Shown here: one piece after another, positions 37,445-46,524 of the stretch
Position numbering within the stretch: the first letter of the stretch is position 1
How the letters are laid out: each line of letters starts with the position of its first letter
Assembly: GCF_900101045.1 (NCBI RefSeq)
Contig: NZ_FNFN01000008.1
Span: forward strand, 229,099-293,098
Length of the DNA stretch: 64,000 nt
Source of the DNA: Nocardioides sp. YR527
GTDB lineage: Bacteria > Actinomycetota > Actinomycetes > Propionibacteriales > Nocardioidaceae
Direction of reading: 5' to 3'
Notes under the pieces: model-generated
The model's database searches: none
Told to the model about the DNA's origin: nothing
The model's input: only the letters and a program-made list of their open reading frames with translations
Made by a program: the position numbers and the translations under genes

Positions 37445-38703
37445 TTCTTTCCCCGCAATCCCTGACGGCTGGCCGGTGGACGACCACCCTTGGCGCTTTT
37501 CATCTCGGATCGTATCCCGCTCCCTTCCTCCGGACTTCTGATGAGGAGCATGGCGAGCAGTGGGCAGATCAGTACCGTCGCGGCACCGGCGCCGACGAGA
37601 AGAGAGGCATTGTCGGGCGACATCTCGTTCGCGGCGACCGTGATCGAGGTGACCGCCACGATGATCGGGAGGCCTGTCGACGCGAACAGCCCCACGGCCA
37701 GGCTGTCTCTCAAGTCCATGCCCGTGCCGTCTTCGGACCTCGAGAACCTGCTGAGCAGGAAGACCGGCAGACCTCGAACCAGGAGGATCAAGACGATCAC
37801 GGAGACGAACGCCAGCGGGCGGCTGACGATCGCGGCGGCATCGACGGCCATTCCGGAGGTGACGAAGAAGACGGGAACCAGCAACCCGTAGGCGATTCCC
37901 TCGACTCGTGCCTCGAGATGCTCGTTGCCGTCGGGCACCGCAAGACGCAGGATGAAACCGGCCGCGAATGCCGCCAGGACGACGTCGAGCTCGAGTATTG
38001 CCGCCACGGCCGTCAGCGTGACCAACAGGAACATCGTCAGCCGAACCGGGGTCTGTCCCGTTGTCTCGGCACCAGAACGAATCAGCTCCAGTAATCGCGA
38101 TGTCTCCCGTCGCAGTCGCCGGGGCGGAAAGCCGAGCAAGAGCGTGATCGCCCCGAAGGCCGCGAGGACGAGGAGCGATTCCACAGGACCTCGCGTACCC
38201 AGAAGGAGGGCGATCGCGAGAATCGGTCCGAGTTCGCCGTACGCACCGTGCCTGAGGACGCTGGCACCGACCCTCGTCTTGAGGAGACCGTTGTCCTTCA
38301 GAATCGGCAGCAGGGTCCCCAGAGCGGTCGAGGTGAGCGCGATCGCGACTGCCACCTGGCTGTCGAGAACGTTCGTGACACCCAACAGACCGACCAGCCC
38401 GAATGCCAACGCGAGGCTGACAAGCCAGGTTCCGAGCGCCCTACGTCCGTCCCGCCCGGCCAGCTCGGCCGGCTCGATCTCGAATCCAGCGAGCAGGAAG
38501 AGCATCGCGAGGCCCAGTTCGTGCAGCATCTCGATCGCCTCATCGGTCTCGGCGAACTCGAGGCCGTAGGGTCCGATGAGCATCCCCAGGCCGATGAGCA
38601 GCACGACCTCGGGCACCAGTTTGCGCGGCACCAAACCGGCGATCAACGGTGCGACCGCGGCGACTGCGGTAATCCAGAAAAGGGACATCACCGGCGAGGG
38701 CAT
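37441..38703 (-). CDS. Cation/proton antiporter, CPA2 type (420 aa)
   Basis: About 12 membrane helices form a Na+/H+-exchanger fold. The N-terminal half carries GLAMLFLLAGFEIEP and the VAIALTSTALGTLLPILKDN region, and the unwound-helix glycine/aspartate area is near VVLAAFAAGFILRL. No RCK or TrkA-N domain is attached, and the C-terminus is a short basic tail. Such proteins exchange K+ or Na+ for protons. The ATG at 38703 has GGAGG very close upstream; MSLF at 38688 is an alternative. It is coupled to a HerA-like ATPase. Confidence 0.85.
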   Translation of the reverse strand: MPSPVMSLFWITAVAAVAPLIAGLVPRKLVPEVVLLIGLGMLIGPYGLEFAETDEAIEMLHELGLAMLFLLAGFEIEPAELAGRDGRRALGTWLVSLALAFGLVGLLGVTNVLDSQVAVAIALTSTALGTLLPILKDNGLLKTRVGASVLRHGAYGELGPILAIALLLGTRGPVESLLVLAAFGAITLLLGFPPRRLRRETSRLLELIRSGAETTGQTPVRLTMFLLVTLTAVAAILELDVVLAAFAAGFILRLAVPDGNEHLEARVEGIAYGLLVPVFFVTSGMAVDAAAIVSRPLAFVSVIVLILLVRGLPVFLLSRFSRSEDGTGMDLRDSLAVGLFASTGLPIIVAVTSITVAANEMSPDNASLLVGAGAATVLICPLLAMLLIRSPEEGSGIRSEMKSAKGGRPPASRQGLRGKK

Positions 38704-38733
38704 GTCATTCCTCCTGAAGGGCGGCGCGGGCCT

Positions 38734-39303
38734 TCAGACTATGTGTCCCGCGACGGCGCGGAGGACGAACTCCTCGATCCGCTCGGCGGGGAGGTTGCGG
38801 GTACCGAGGACCGAATGCACGAGGGCGAGGGTGGCGTCGATGTCGGAGACGGCGAAGATGCCCTGCTCGGCGCCCTGCTCGAGGATCTCGGCCAGGACCT
38901 GCTCGACGGCGACGATGTGCTCGCGGATCTCCTGACGGGCCTCCTCCGGGAGGCCGCCGTAGACCTGGGGACCGAAGCCCATGTGGAACTTCTCGCCGAG
39001 GGTGAGGTGGTTGCGTACGTAGATCCGCAGCCGCTCGGCCGGGTTCTCGCTCGCGGCGAGCTGGGCTTGCAGAGAGGCGACGTACTCCGAGGTCTCGTGG
39101 GTCGCGAAGGCGACCATGACCGCGTCCCGGTCCTTGAAGTGGTGGTAGATCGCGGTGCGGCCGATGTCGGCGCGCTGGGCCAGCTTCGACATGCTGATCG
39201 CGTCGTAGCTGCCCTCGGCCATCAGCTCGGCGAACGCCGCGAAGATCCGCTCGCGCACCAGCCTGCGGTGCTCGGGAACGTTCTCGGCGGCGATACGGGG
39301 CAC
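38734..39303 (-). CDS. TetR family transcriptional regulator (189 aa)
   Basis: The N-terminal helix-turn-helix reads RERIFAAFAELMAEGSYDAI, SMSKLAQRADIGRTAIYHHF. A ligand-binding alpha-helical domain follows. The GTG at 39303 is the family-like start (the frame extends to 39363). It lies 31 bp upstream of the antiporter on the same strand and may regulate that operon. It is separated from the haem gene upstream by a terminator hairpin. Confidence 0.87.
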   Translation of the reverse strand: MPRIAAENVPEHRRLVRERIFAAFAELMAEGSYDAISMSKLAQRADIGRTAIYHHFKDRDAVMVAFATHETSEYVASLQAQLAASENPAERLRIYVRNHLTLGEKFHMGFGPQVYGGLPEEARQEIREHIVAVEQVLAEILEQGAEQGIFAVSDIDATLALVHSVLGTRNLPAERIEEFVLRAVAGHIV

Positions 39304-39325
39304 GAGAACGAACCCTAGTGCAGCC

Positions 39326-39369
39326 GCGCCGGTGAGCCCCCACACCCTGAGGCGAGGGCTCACCGGCGC
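39326..39369 (-). terminator. Hairpin after the secreted HtaA-Ig gene
   Basis: GCGCCGGTGAGCCC (39326-39339) pairs perfectly with GGGCTCACCGGCGC (39356-39369). It begins 7 bp past the stop of the HtaA-Ig gene and precedes the TetR start. Confidence 0.75.
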
Positions 39370-39375
39370 CGCGAC

Positions 39376-41325
39376 CTACTTCGCGGTGACGGTCCGCGTC
39401 CCGGTCACTGCCTTGTAGTTGGCGTTGCCGGTGTAGCTGATCTTGATCGTCCACTTGCCCTTGCCGAGGCGCTTGGACTGCGCACCGGTCAGGGACACCT
39501 TGGCGACGCCGCTGTTGATGGTGGCCCAGCGTACGACCGACTTCTTGCCGCGGACGAAGGTCACCTTGACCTTGCCGGTCGGCTTCGCCACGCCGGCCTT
39601 GCCGACCACGACGGTCTTGAACCCGACACCCTTACCGGCCTTGACCTTGGTCGTCCACGAGGTCTTGTAGCCGACCGAGGCCTTCGCGACCGTCACCACC
39701 GGCTTCGCCGAGGACGCCGCGACCGTGGCGGAGCCCGCGTAGGTAGCGGTGAAGGTGTGCTTGCCCGGCGTCAGCGACTTGGGCAGCGTGAAGGTGGTCC
39801 TGCCACCGGACAGCGAGCGGGTTCCGTACGACTTCGAGCCCTCCTTGAGGGTGACCGACCCGCCGACCGAGACGTTGGAGCGAACCGCGACCGTCACCGC
39901 ACCGGAGGTGCCGTAGCTGCCGTTTCGCACCGATGTCGACACGCTGGAGGAGGCCTTCACCGCGGTGAAGGTGATCGGCGTGAAGGTCTCGTACGCCGCC
40001 TGTACCGCACCGCTGCCGGCGTAGGTGTAGATCCCGTAGTCGGTCAGCGCCGGGTCGGTCGCCTTGGCGTCGATCGCCGCCTTGTCGATGGTCAGCTCGG
40101 CGGTGAAGGTGCCGTCGGGGCGCAGCTCGATCCCGCCGGCCTCCGGCCCGCCGATGGTCGCGACGTCCTCGGCCAGCACCGCCCAGTTCACCGCGGTGTT
40201 CACCCGGCTGGCCGAGGGCGCACCCTCCGACGGCTTCCAGAGGTCGGCGACCTTGCCGAAGGCGACGTACGCACCGCCGGGCTTCCCGGCCAGCGGCGGC
40301 CGGGTTCCGGTCGCCTGCGCCGGGTCGAAGCCGGTGCCCTCCACGGTCACGGTCGTCTGGCCGGACTCCGGCACGGAGGTGCGGGAGACGGTGACGGAGG
40401 CCTGCTCCGCGACCGGCGTCTCCGGCACCACGACCTCGAGCGGGATGGTCGGCTTGCGCACGTCGGCAGCGCCGCCGCTGGAGTACCAGTAGGACGCCGA
40501 GCCGACGCGGACCTGGTAGTCGACGAAGGACTGCGGGAACGCACCCCAGGTGGCGCCGGTGCGGGACTGGGCGGTGCCGCCGGCGGGTGCCTCGTACTCG
40601 ACGCCGAGGTAGTCGGGGGTGACGACCAGGCCGGTCTCGGTCACGTCCACGCCGCTCAGCGTGGCCAGGGTGACCTCGGCGGGGGCGAGCTCGGTCCAGG
40701 AGCCCATGTCGTTCATGTCCGAGCCGTAGCCGCTCAGCGTCGCGGTGACGGTGCCGACGCCGTTGTCGACGGCCAGCTCCGGGTCGGAGACGTAGAAGAA
40801 CGACATCCCGCTGTAGTAGACGACGGTGAAGTCGCCGTCCCAGGAGATCGAGGCGTCGTCGGCGGCGGCGTCCACCGTGCCGGTGCCGCTGTCGATCACG
40901 ACCTGGTGGTCGCTGAACTTGGTGAACGAGATCGCCGTGCCGTCCGGCGCGGTACTGAGCCCGGCCCAGGTGGTCGCGGCGTAGCTGCCGTCGGCCTGCT
41001 CCTTCTCGATCGTCACCTCACCGTCGGTGGCCTTCCAGCCGGCCGCGGCACCGTTGGCCCAGGTCGCGCCCTGGTCGGCGGCGCTGAGGGTCTGGCCACC
41101 GGCGCCGGGGTTGCCGAGCTTTCCGGCGGCGAAGTGGTTGTAGGTGCCGGGCGCGAAGGCCCGGGAGTTCGACTCGTTGGTGAACCCCCAGCGGAACTGG
41201 ACGTCGTCGACCGAGACCGGCGCGGCCTGCGCGGGGGCTGCGGCGAGGGCGGCGAGCCCGGGCGTGATCAGCCCGGCAGCCAGGGCGAACGCGAGCCCAC
41301 GACGGGCTCTGGCCTTCAAGGACAT
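39376..41325 (-). CDS. Secreted haem-binding HtaA-domain protein with Ig-like repeats (649 aa)
   Basis: A Sec signal peptide (ending AQAAPV) is followed by one HtaA domain (about 35-270) with the family's YYSGMSFFYVSDP and WYSSGGAAD motifs. HtaA domains bind haem through a conserved tyrosine and pass it between proteins. Next come a domain of about 160 residues shared with the protein at 47308-48396 and about two Ig-like domains (KHTFTATYAG, GKWTIKISYTG). No C-terminal anchor is seen, so the protein is probably released or held by the Ig part. The ATG at 41325 was chosen at the signal peptide; DtxR-like boxes lie 88-122 bp upstream. Confidence 0.83.
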   Translation of the reverse strand: MSLKARARRGLAFALAAGLITPGLAALAAAPAQAAPVSVDDVQFRWGFTNESNSRAFAPGTYNHFAAGKLGNPGAGGQTLSAADQGATWANGAAAGWKATDGEVTIEKEQADGSYAATTWAGLSTAPDGTAISFTKFSDHQVVIDSGTGTVDAAADDASISWDGDFTVVYYSGMSFFYVSDPELAVDNGVGTVTATLSGYGSDMNDMGSWTELAPAEVTLATLSGVDVTETGLVVTPDYLGVEYEAPAGGTAQSRTGATWGAFPQSFVDYQVRVGSASYWYSSGGAADVRKPTIPLEVVVPETPVAEQASVTVSRTSVPESGQTTVTVEGTGFDPAQATGTRPPLAGKPGGAYVAFGKVADLWKPSEGAPSASRVNTAVNWAVLAEDVATIGGPEAGGIELRPDGTFTAELTIDKAAIDAKATDPALTDYGIYTYAGSGAVQAAYETFTPITFTAVKASSSVSTSVRNGSYGTSGAVTVAVRSNVSVGGSVTLKEGSKSYGTRSLSGGRTTFTLPKSLTPGKHTFTATYAGSATVAASSAKPVVTVAKASVGYKTSWTTKVKAGKGVGFKTVVVGKAGVAKPTGKVKVTFVRGKKSVVRWATINSGVAKVSLTGAQSKRLGKGKWTIKISYTGNANYKAVTGTRTVTAK

Positions 41326-41412
41326 GGAGATATGCCTCTCGTACGAAGAAAAGTGGGGATGCCGGACGACCGGCCGGCACGGCCGAGAGCGAGCCGAGGC
41401 TCCAACTCCAAG

Positions 41413-41447
41413 CAAGGTTAGCCTTGCCTAAGTTAGGTTTACCTTAG
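41413..41447. promoter_or_regulatory. DtxR/IdeR-like iron boxes upstream of the HtaA-Ig gene
   Basis: CAAGGTTAGCCTTGCCTAA (41413-41431) matches TWAGGTWAGSCTWACCTWA at 17 of 19 positions. A weaker overlapping site follows (41429-41447, 12 of 19). DtxR/IdeR with Fe2+ represses iron genes from such 19-bp palindromes, so this gene is probably induced by iron starvation. Confidence 0.78.
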
Positions 41448-41473
41448 AAGATCCCAGACTTCTTGACAACCTG

Positions 41474-43522
41474 TCAGCCGCGACGCGGCCGGACGGTGCG
41501 CAGGACGATGACCGCTGCCCCGAGAAGGGCCGCCGTGCCGAGCCACCAAGGCCAGGACGTACGCCACGCCAGCACGCCCGAGGCCAGCTCGGTGCCCAGC
41601 CCCATCAGGGTGCCCACCGGTCCGGCCAGCGCCGGGAAGGCGGCCGTCGCGGCCGCCAGCGCGGGCAGGACCGCCGGGTTCACGCCAGGGCTCACGGCAG
41701 GACCGGCAGAGGGGGCCGGCGAGGCACCCGTCGGCGCCGTGACAACAGGGTTGGAGACGGTCCCTCCGCTGCCGTCGTCGCCATCACCGACCGCCGGCTT
41801 CGTGGTGGTCACCGGCTTGGCCGCGTCATAGGAGACCGAGACCGGCAGGGCGACCTTGTGGGCGTCGGAGGCACCGCCGGAGGAGTACCAGTAGGAGCCC
41901 GAGCCGGCGGTGGTCTGGTAGTCGACGAAGGACTGCGGGAACGCGCCCCAGCTCGACCCGCTGCGCACCTGCGCGGTCGCCGACGACGGCACGCTCACCT
42001 TCACCCCGCGGTAGGCAGGAGTCGCCGTGAACCCGCGCGCCCCGGACAGGTCGATCTTGCCGAGCCTGGCGAGGTCGACCTTCCGCGGCGCCACCGCGGA
42101 CCACTGGGTGGTGTCGGTCTGCGAGGAGGCGTAGCCGGACAGCGTCGCGGTCAGGGTCGCGGTGCCCTTCGCGACGGTCAGCGCCGGGTCGGTGACGTAG
42201 AAGAACGTCATCCCCGAGTAGTAGAGGACCGTGAACGAGCCCTTCCAGCGCACCGACCCGGAGCCGGTCGAGGGATCGATCCGCCCGGTGCCACCGGTCA
42301 GCACCACCTGATGGTTGCTGAACCGGCCGCCCGAGGTGGCCAGCCGCGTGCCTTCGGAGTCCGTGCTCAGCCCCGCCCAGGTCGCGGCCCGGTAGGCCGA
42401 GGCGTCGGCGGAGTACTTCTCGATGCGTACGTTGCCGGAGCTCTGCTTCCAGCCCGACTGCTTCAGGGTCGTGCCGCCCTTGCCCGGGTCGGCGATCTTC
42501 CCGGCGGAGAAGAAGTTGAAGGTCCCCGGCGCGAAGGCGGCGTTGTTGGACTCGTTGTTGATCCCCCAGCGCAGGGCGGCGTTCTTCACGACCAGCTCGC
42601 CCTCGGGGTCGGTGTCGACCGGGGTCGAAGGGGTCGGCTCCGGGGTCGGCTCCGGGGTGGGTGTCGGCTCCGGGGTCGGCTCGGTCACGACCGGGTCGGA
42701 GCCGGTGAAGTCGACGGCGAACGGCAGCGGCGGCTTCTTGGCGTCGGCGGCACCGCCCGAGGAGTACCAGTAGGAGGAGAGCCCGGAGGCGAAGTGGAAG
42801 TCGAGGAACTCCTGCGGCCAGGCGCCCCAGCCTGCGCCGGTGGTCACCTGCGGCGTCTGATCCTCGGGCACGGCGACGCGGCGCCCGGCGTAGTCCGGAG
42901 CAATCGTGATCCGTCCCTCCGGGTCGATCGAAGCACCGGCGAAGGTCGCGACGGTGACGTCGGCGACCGGGTCCATCGGCTCGCGGTTGTTCGGGTCGGT
43001 CATCGAGGAGGCGTAGCCGGACATGTCGGCCCGGAGCTCCCCGGTCCCGTCGGCGGCGACGGTCAGGACCGGGTCGGAGAAGGTGAACGGCACCAGGCCG
43101 CCGTAGAAGTTGACGCTCCAGTCGCCCTCCCACGCAACGGTTCCGGACCCATCGGCGGCCAGCTCGGCCCGGCCCTCGTCGAACCGGACCAGCTGCTGCA
43201 CGGACCCGCCGACCTGCCGGGTCCGGGTGGCGTACGTCGCCTGGGACCGGGTCCCGTCGGCGGTCACGTGCACGATCGAGACGTCGTCGGCGACTCCCTG
43301 GTAGGTCGCCTGGTCACCGGCGGAGGCGCCCGCGGAGAAGTAGTTCGACCCACCGAACGGGGGCGCCGCCTGCATCTCCACGTTGCCGGCCCACTCCAGG
43401 GCGACACCCTCCAGGACCGTCCCGCCGGCGGGAGGGTCAGCCGCGAGGGCGGGGATCTGGGGCACGCCCAGGAGAGCGACCAGTCCGGCCACCAGACCGG
43501 CGGAGAGTCGGCGGTTGTTCAT
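41474..43522 (-). CDS. htaA: Membrane-anchored double HtaA-domain haem-binding protein (682 aa)
   Basis: A signal peptide (to about 28), a first HtaA domain (about 30-265), a TPEPTP-repeat linker, a second HtaA domain (about 300-520), a Pro/Ala/Ser linker, and a C-terminal membrane helix with a basic RPRRG tail (about 655-682). Both HtaA domains end in WYSSGGA. This is the layout of corynebacterial HtaA, which strips haem from haemoglobin and hands it to HmuT. It lies 15 bp after hmuO on the same strand and is probably co-transcribed with it. Confidence 0.9.
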   Translation of the reverse strand: MNNRRLSAGLVAGLVALLGVPQIPALAADPPAGGTVLEGVALEWAGNVEMQAAPPFGGSNYFSAGASAGDQATYQGVADDVSIVHVTADGTRSQATYATRTRQVGGSVQQLVRFDEGRAELAADGSGTVAWEGDWSVNFYGGLVPFTFSDPVLTVAADGTGELRADMSGYASSMTDPNNREPMDPVADVTVATFAGASIDPEGRITIAPDYAGRRVAVPEDQTPQVTTGAGWGAWPQEFLDFHFASGLSSYWYSSGGAADAKKPPLPFAVDFTGSDPVVTEPTPEPTPTPEPTPEPTPSTPVDTDPEGELVVKNAALRWGINNESNNAAFAPGTFNFFSAGKIADPGKGGTTLKQSGWKQSSGNVRIEKYSADASAYRAATWAGLSTDSEGTRLATSGGRFSNHQVVLTGGTGRIDPSTGSGSVRWKGSFTVLYYSGMTFFYVTDPALTVAKGTATLTATLSGYASSQTDTTQWSAVAPRKVDLARLGKIDLSGARGFTATPAYRGVKVSVPSSATAQVRSGSSWGAFPQSFVDYQTTAGSGSYWYSSGGASDAHKVALPVSVSYDAAKPVTTTKPAVGDGDDGSGGTVSNPVVTAPTGASPAPSAGPAVSPGVNPAVLPALAAATAAFPALAGPVGTLMGLGTELASGVLAWRTSWPWWLGTAALLGAAVIVLRTVRPRRG

Positions 43523-43537
43523 GTGGGGGAGTTCCTG

Positions 43538-44203
43538 TCATCTGCGATAGGTGTCGAGGTTGGCGCCGAGCTCCTCGAAGAGCGCCTGGTTGAGACCGAA
43601 GGCGACCTGGACCTCCTCGACGATGCGGATCTTCTCCGCGGGGCCGAGGTCGAGGGCGTCGAGACGGGCGCGGTAGCCGTCCTTGTAGGGCTTGGGCTTG
43701 GGGATCTCGGCGAACTCGTAGAACGCCACCCCCTCGCCGTCGAGCTCGAAGAACCGGTCGAGCAGCCGGCCGATCGCCTGGCCACCGGAGAGGTCGCCGA
43801 GGTAGCGGGTGTAGTGGTGAGCGGCGTAGAGACCGCCCCAGGCACGGGTGGCCTCGATCCGGGCGACGTACGCATCCGCGGCCGCGGACTCGACGGCACC
43901 ACCGTCGGGCGCCCAGACCGCCAGGTCGGCGTCGATCGCGGCCAGGCGCTCCAGGGCGGCGTCATGGACGGCCGCGGCGACAGGGTCGGTGGCGGCGAGA
44001 TCACGGCCCACCGACTCGAGCGCGACGTAGACCTTGCGCAGGCGCAGCAGGTAGTCGGCGTACCCCTGCTCGTTGACCCGGCCGGCCAGCAGCTCCTCCA
44101 TGAAGGAGGAGTTCTCGGCGGCGGTGTGCTGGATCCGGGAGCCCTCACGCATCAGCGCGGAGAGCGGGGCGGCGGAGGTCTCGTCGACGAGGAGGGCGGA
44201 CAT
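43538..44203 (-). CDS. hmuO: Haem oxygenase HmuO (221 aa)
   Basis: The proximal haem ligand is His26 in QHTAAENSSFMEELL, and the distal glycine helix is YLGDLSGGQAIGR; both are diagnostic. A YKDGYRARLDAL stretch follows as in HmuO and HO-1. The enzyme opens haem to biliverdin, CO and Fe2+ in the cytoplasm. The ATG at 44203 has GGAG 6 bp upstream; the frame extends to 44230. It is divergent from hmuT, with DtxR-like boxes between, and heads the minus-strand unit with htaA. Confidence 0.94.
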   Translation of the reverse strand: MSALLVDETSAAPLSALMREGSRIQHTAAENSSFMEELLAGRVNEQGYADYLLRLRKVYVALESVGRDLAATDPVAAAVHDAALERLAAIDADLAVWAPDGGAVESAAADAYVARIEATRAWGGLYAAHHYTRYLGDLSGGQAIGRLLDRFFELDGEGVAFYEFAEIPKPKPYKDGYRARLDALDLGPAEKIRIVEEVQVAFGLNQALFEELGANLDTYRR

Positions 44204-44289
44204 GTGTGCTCCAGTCAGGTCGGGCGGCAAAGCGATCGGCGTTCCGGCAAGGATATTGACACATTGTCAGAAAGTCAGCAAGACTTTGC

Positions 44290-44323
44290 TTAGGCTAGCC
44301 TAAATAAGGTTACCCTTACCAGG
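44290..44323. promoter_or_regulatory. Overlapping DtxR/IdeR-like boxes between hmuO and hmuT
   Basis: TTAGGCTAGCCTAAATAAG (44290-44308, 14 of 19, containing the perfect palindrome TTAGGCTAGCCTAA) overlaps TAAGGTTACCCTTACCAGG (44305-44323, 15 of 19 to TWAGGTWAGSCTWACCTWA). They lie between divergent hmuO and hmuTUV and could repress both under iron-replete conditions. Confidence 0.8.
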
Positions 44324-44353
44324 TTTGGTAACGCCTCGAGAGGACCTCCCCCC

Positions 44354-45493
44354 GTGCTTCACTCCCCTCGCGCCCTGGTGCGCGCGGTCGGCCTGGTCGC
44401 CACCATCGCGCTGCTGACCACCGCCTGCTCCGGACTGCCGGGCAGCGGCTCCCACACGGATGCGGACGCGACATCCGCGATCCCACTGGCCGAGGCCGAG
44501 GTGCTCGACGACCCGCGCGCCTGGAACGGCGCGACCCACGCCTCGCTCACCGAGCAGGCCGTCGATCCGATCAGCGACACCACCCCCGAACCACGGCTCC
44601 CCGTCACCGTGACCGACTCCCAGGGCACGACGGTGACCGTCGAGGACACCTCGCGCATCCTGGCGCTGGACATCTACGGCACCATCTCGACCACGGTCTT
44701 CAACCTCGGCCTCGGCTCCTCGGTGGTCGGTCGCGACATCTCGACGCAGTTCACCGAGGCGTCCGACCTGCCGCTGGTCACCGGCACCGGCCACGAGCTG
44801 GTCGCCGAGAAGATCCTCGAGCTGGACCCGACCCTGATCCTCACCGACACCTCCCTCGGGCCCTGGGACGTGGTGCTGCAGATGCGCGACGCCGGGATCC
44901 CGGTCGTGGTCGTGGACTCCGAGCGCTCGCTCGACAACGTCGGCCCGCTCACCATGGAGATCGCCACCGCGCTCGGCGTCCCCGAGCAGGGCGAGCGGCT
45001 CGCCGAGCGCACCGAGACCGAGATCGACGAGGTCGAGGCCGAGATCGCAAAGGTCGCGCCGGCCTCGGAGCAGACCCGGCTGCGTACGGTCTTTCTCTAC
45101 GTACGAGGCCAGGCCGGCGTCTACTACATGTTCGGCGAGGAGTCGGGAGCGGACTCGCTGATCACCGCTCTGGGCGGCTACGACGTGGCGGCCGAGATCA
45201 AGTGGAACGGGATGAAGCCGGTCACCGACGAGGGCATCATCTCAGCCCAGCCCGAGCTGGTGCTGATGATGACCAAGGGGCTGGAGTCCGCCGGCGGCGT
45301 CGACGGGCTGCTGGAGCGGCTGCCCGCGCTGGCCCAGACCCCCGCCGGCCAGAACCGGCGGTTCGTGGACATGACCGACTCGGCGATCCTGGGCTATGGA
45401 CCGCGTACGGCCGAGGTGCTCAACTCGCTCGCGGTGGCCATCTACGCGCCGGAGTCCGCCGAGCCGTCCTTCGGCGAGGACGGGGCCGAGTGA
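44354..45493 (+). CDS. hmuT: Haemin ABC transporter binding lipoprotein HmuT (379 aa)
   Basis: A lipoprotein signal peptide with lipobox TTAC (Cys25) is followed by a periplasmic-binding fold of the BtuF/HmuT class (TSRILALDIYGTI; IPVVVVDSERSLDNVGPL; LVLMMTKGLES). The GTG at 44354 is the start, with AGAGGA about 10 bp upstream. The stop overlaps hmuU (GTGA). It receives haem from HtaA-type surface proteins and feeds HmuUV. Confidence 0.92.
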   Translation: MLHSPRALVRAVGLVATIALLTTACSGLPGSGSHTDADATSAIPLAEAEVLDDPRAWNGATHASLTEQAVDPISDTTPEPRLPVTVTDSQGTTVTVEDTSRILALDIYGTISTTVFNLGLGSSVVGRDISTQFTEASDLPLVTGTGHELVAEKILELDPTLILTDTSLGPWDVVLQMRDAGIPVVVVDSERSLDNVGPLTMEIATALGVPEQGERLAERTETEIDEVEAEIAKVAPASEQTRLRTVFLYVRGQAGVYYMFGEESGADSLITALGGYDVAAEIKWNGMKPVTDEGIISAQPELVLMMTKGLESAGGVDGLLERLPALAQTPAGQNRRFVDMTDSAILGYGPRTAEVLNSLAVAIYAPESAEPSFGEDGAE

Positions 45494-46524
45494 GCCTGCG
45501 CGCCGGCGCGCTGATCGGCGGGCTCACCGTCGCGCTCGTGGCCACCGTGGTCGTCGCCGCCGGGCGCGGACAGCTCGCGATCCCGCCGGCCGAGGTGGTG
45601 GGCTCCTTCCTGCACGGCATCGGACTGCCGTTCGGACCGCTGCCGGAGCACCCGCAGGGCGATGTCACCCTGTGGCAGGTGCGCTTCCCGCGGGTCGTGC
45701 TCGCGGTGCTGGTCGGGGCCGCGCTCTCGGCCGCCGGAGCGCTGATGCAGGGCGTCTTCGGCAACCCGCTGGCCGAGCCCGGCGTCGTCGGGGTCTCCAG
45801 CGGAGCGGCTTTCGCGGCTGCGATCGCGATCGTCTACCAGCTCACCTTCTTCGGCGCCTGGACCATCCCGGTCCTCGCCTTCCTCGGCGGCCTGGTGACC
45901 ACGGTGTCGGTCTACCTGCTCTCCCGCGCCGACGGCCGCACCGAGGTCGTCACCCTGGTCCTGACCGGGATCGCGGTCAACGCCCTCGCCGGCGCCGGGC
46001 TCGCACTGATGCTCTTCCTGGGCGACACCCAGGCCCGCGAGGAGATCGTCTTCTGGCAGCTCGGCTCGCTCAACGGCACCCGCTGGATCTACGTCGCCGT
46101 CGTCGCGCCGTTCGTCGGTCTCGGAGTGCTCGGTGCGCTGATCGTGGCCCGGAGCCTGGACCTGCTGGCGCTCGGAGACCGGGCCGCCCGGCACGTCGGT
46201 GTCAACGTCGAACGGCTGCGGATGTTCTCGATCGTGCTCGTCGCCATGCTGACCGCGGCGGCGGTCTCCTTCGCCGGGATCATCGCCTTCGTCGGGCTGG
46301 TCGTGCCGCACCTGGTCAGGATGGTCGTCGGGCCCGGCCACCGGGTGCTGGTGCCGGCCTCCGCGCTCGGCGGCGCGCTGCTGCTCTCGCTGGCCGACCT
46401 CTTCGCCCGCACGGCCGTCCCCTACGCCGAGCTGCCGATCGGCATGCTCACCTCGCTGGTCGGCGGACCGTTCTTCTTCTGGCTGCTGCGCCGCAGCCGC
46501 CGCTCGGCAGGAGGCTGGGCCTGA
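45490..46524 (+). CDS. hmuU: Haemin ABC transporter permease HmuU (344 aa)
   Basis: A FecCD-type permease with about nine to ten helices and the motifs GALMQGVFGNPLAEPGVVGVSSGAA (GNPLA region near residue 90) and GFVGLVVPHLVR-like FVGLVVPHLVRM near the end. It forms the channel for haem. The GTG overlaps the hmuT stop. Its stop shares one base with the hmuV start, so the operon is tightly coupled. Confidence 0.94.
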   Translation: MSLRAGALIGGLTVALVATVVVAAGRGQLAIPPAEVVGSFLHGIGLPFGPLPEHPQGDVTLWQVRFPRVVLAVLVGAALSAAGALMQGVFGNPLAEPGVVGVSSGAAFAAAIAIVYQLTFFGAWTIPVLAFLGGLVTTVSVYLLSRADGRTEVVTLVLTGIAVNALAGAGLALMLFLGDTQAREEIVFWQLGSLNGTRWIYVAVVAPFVGLGVLGALIVARSLDLLALGDRAARHVGVNVERLRMFSIVLVAMLTAAAVSFAGIIAFVGLVVPHLVRMVVGPGHRVLVPASALGGALLLSLADLFARTAVPYAELPIGMLTSLVGGPFFFWLLRRSRRSAGGWA

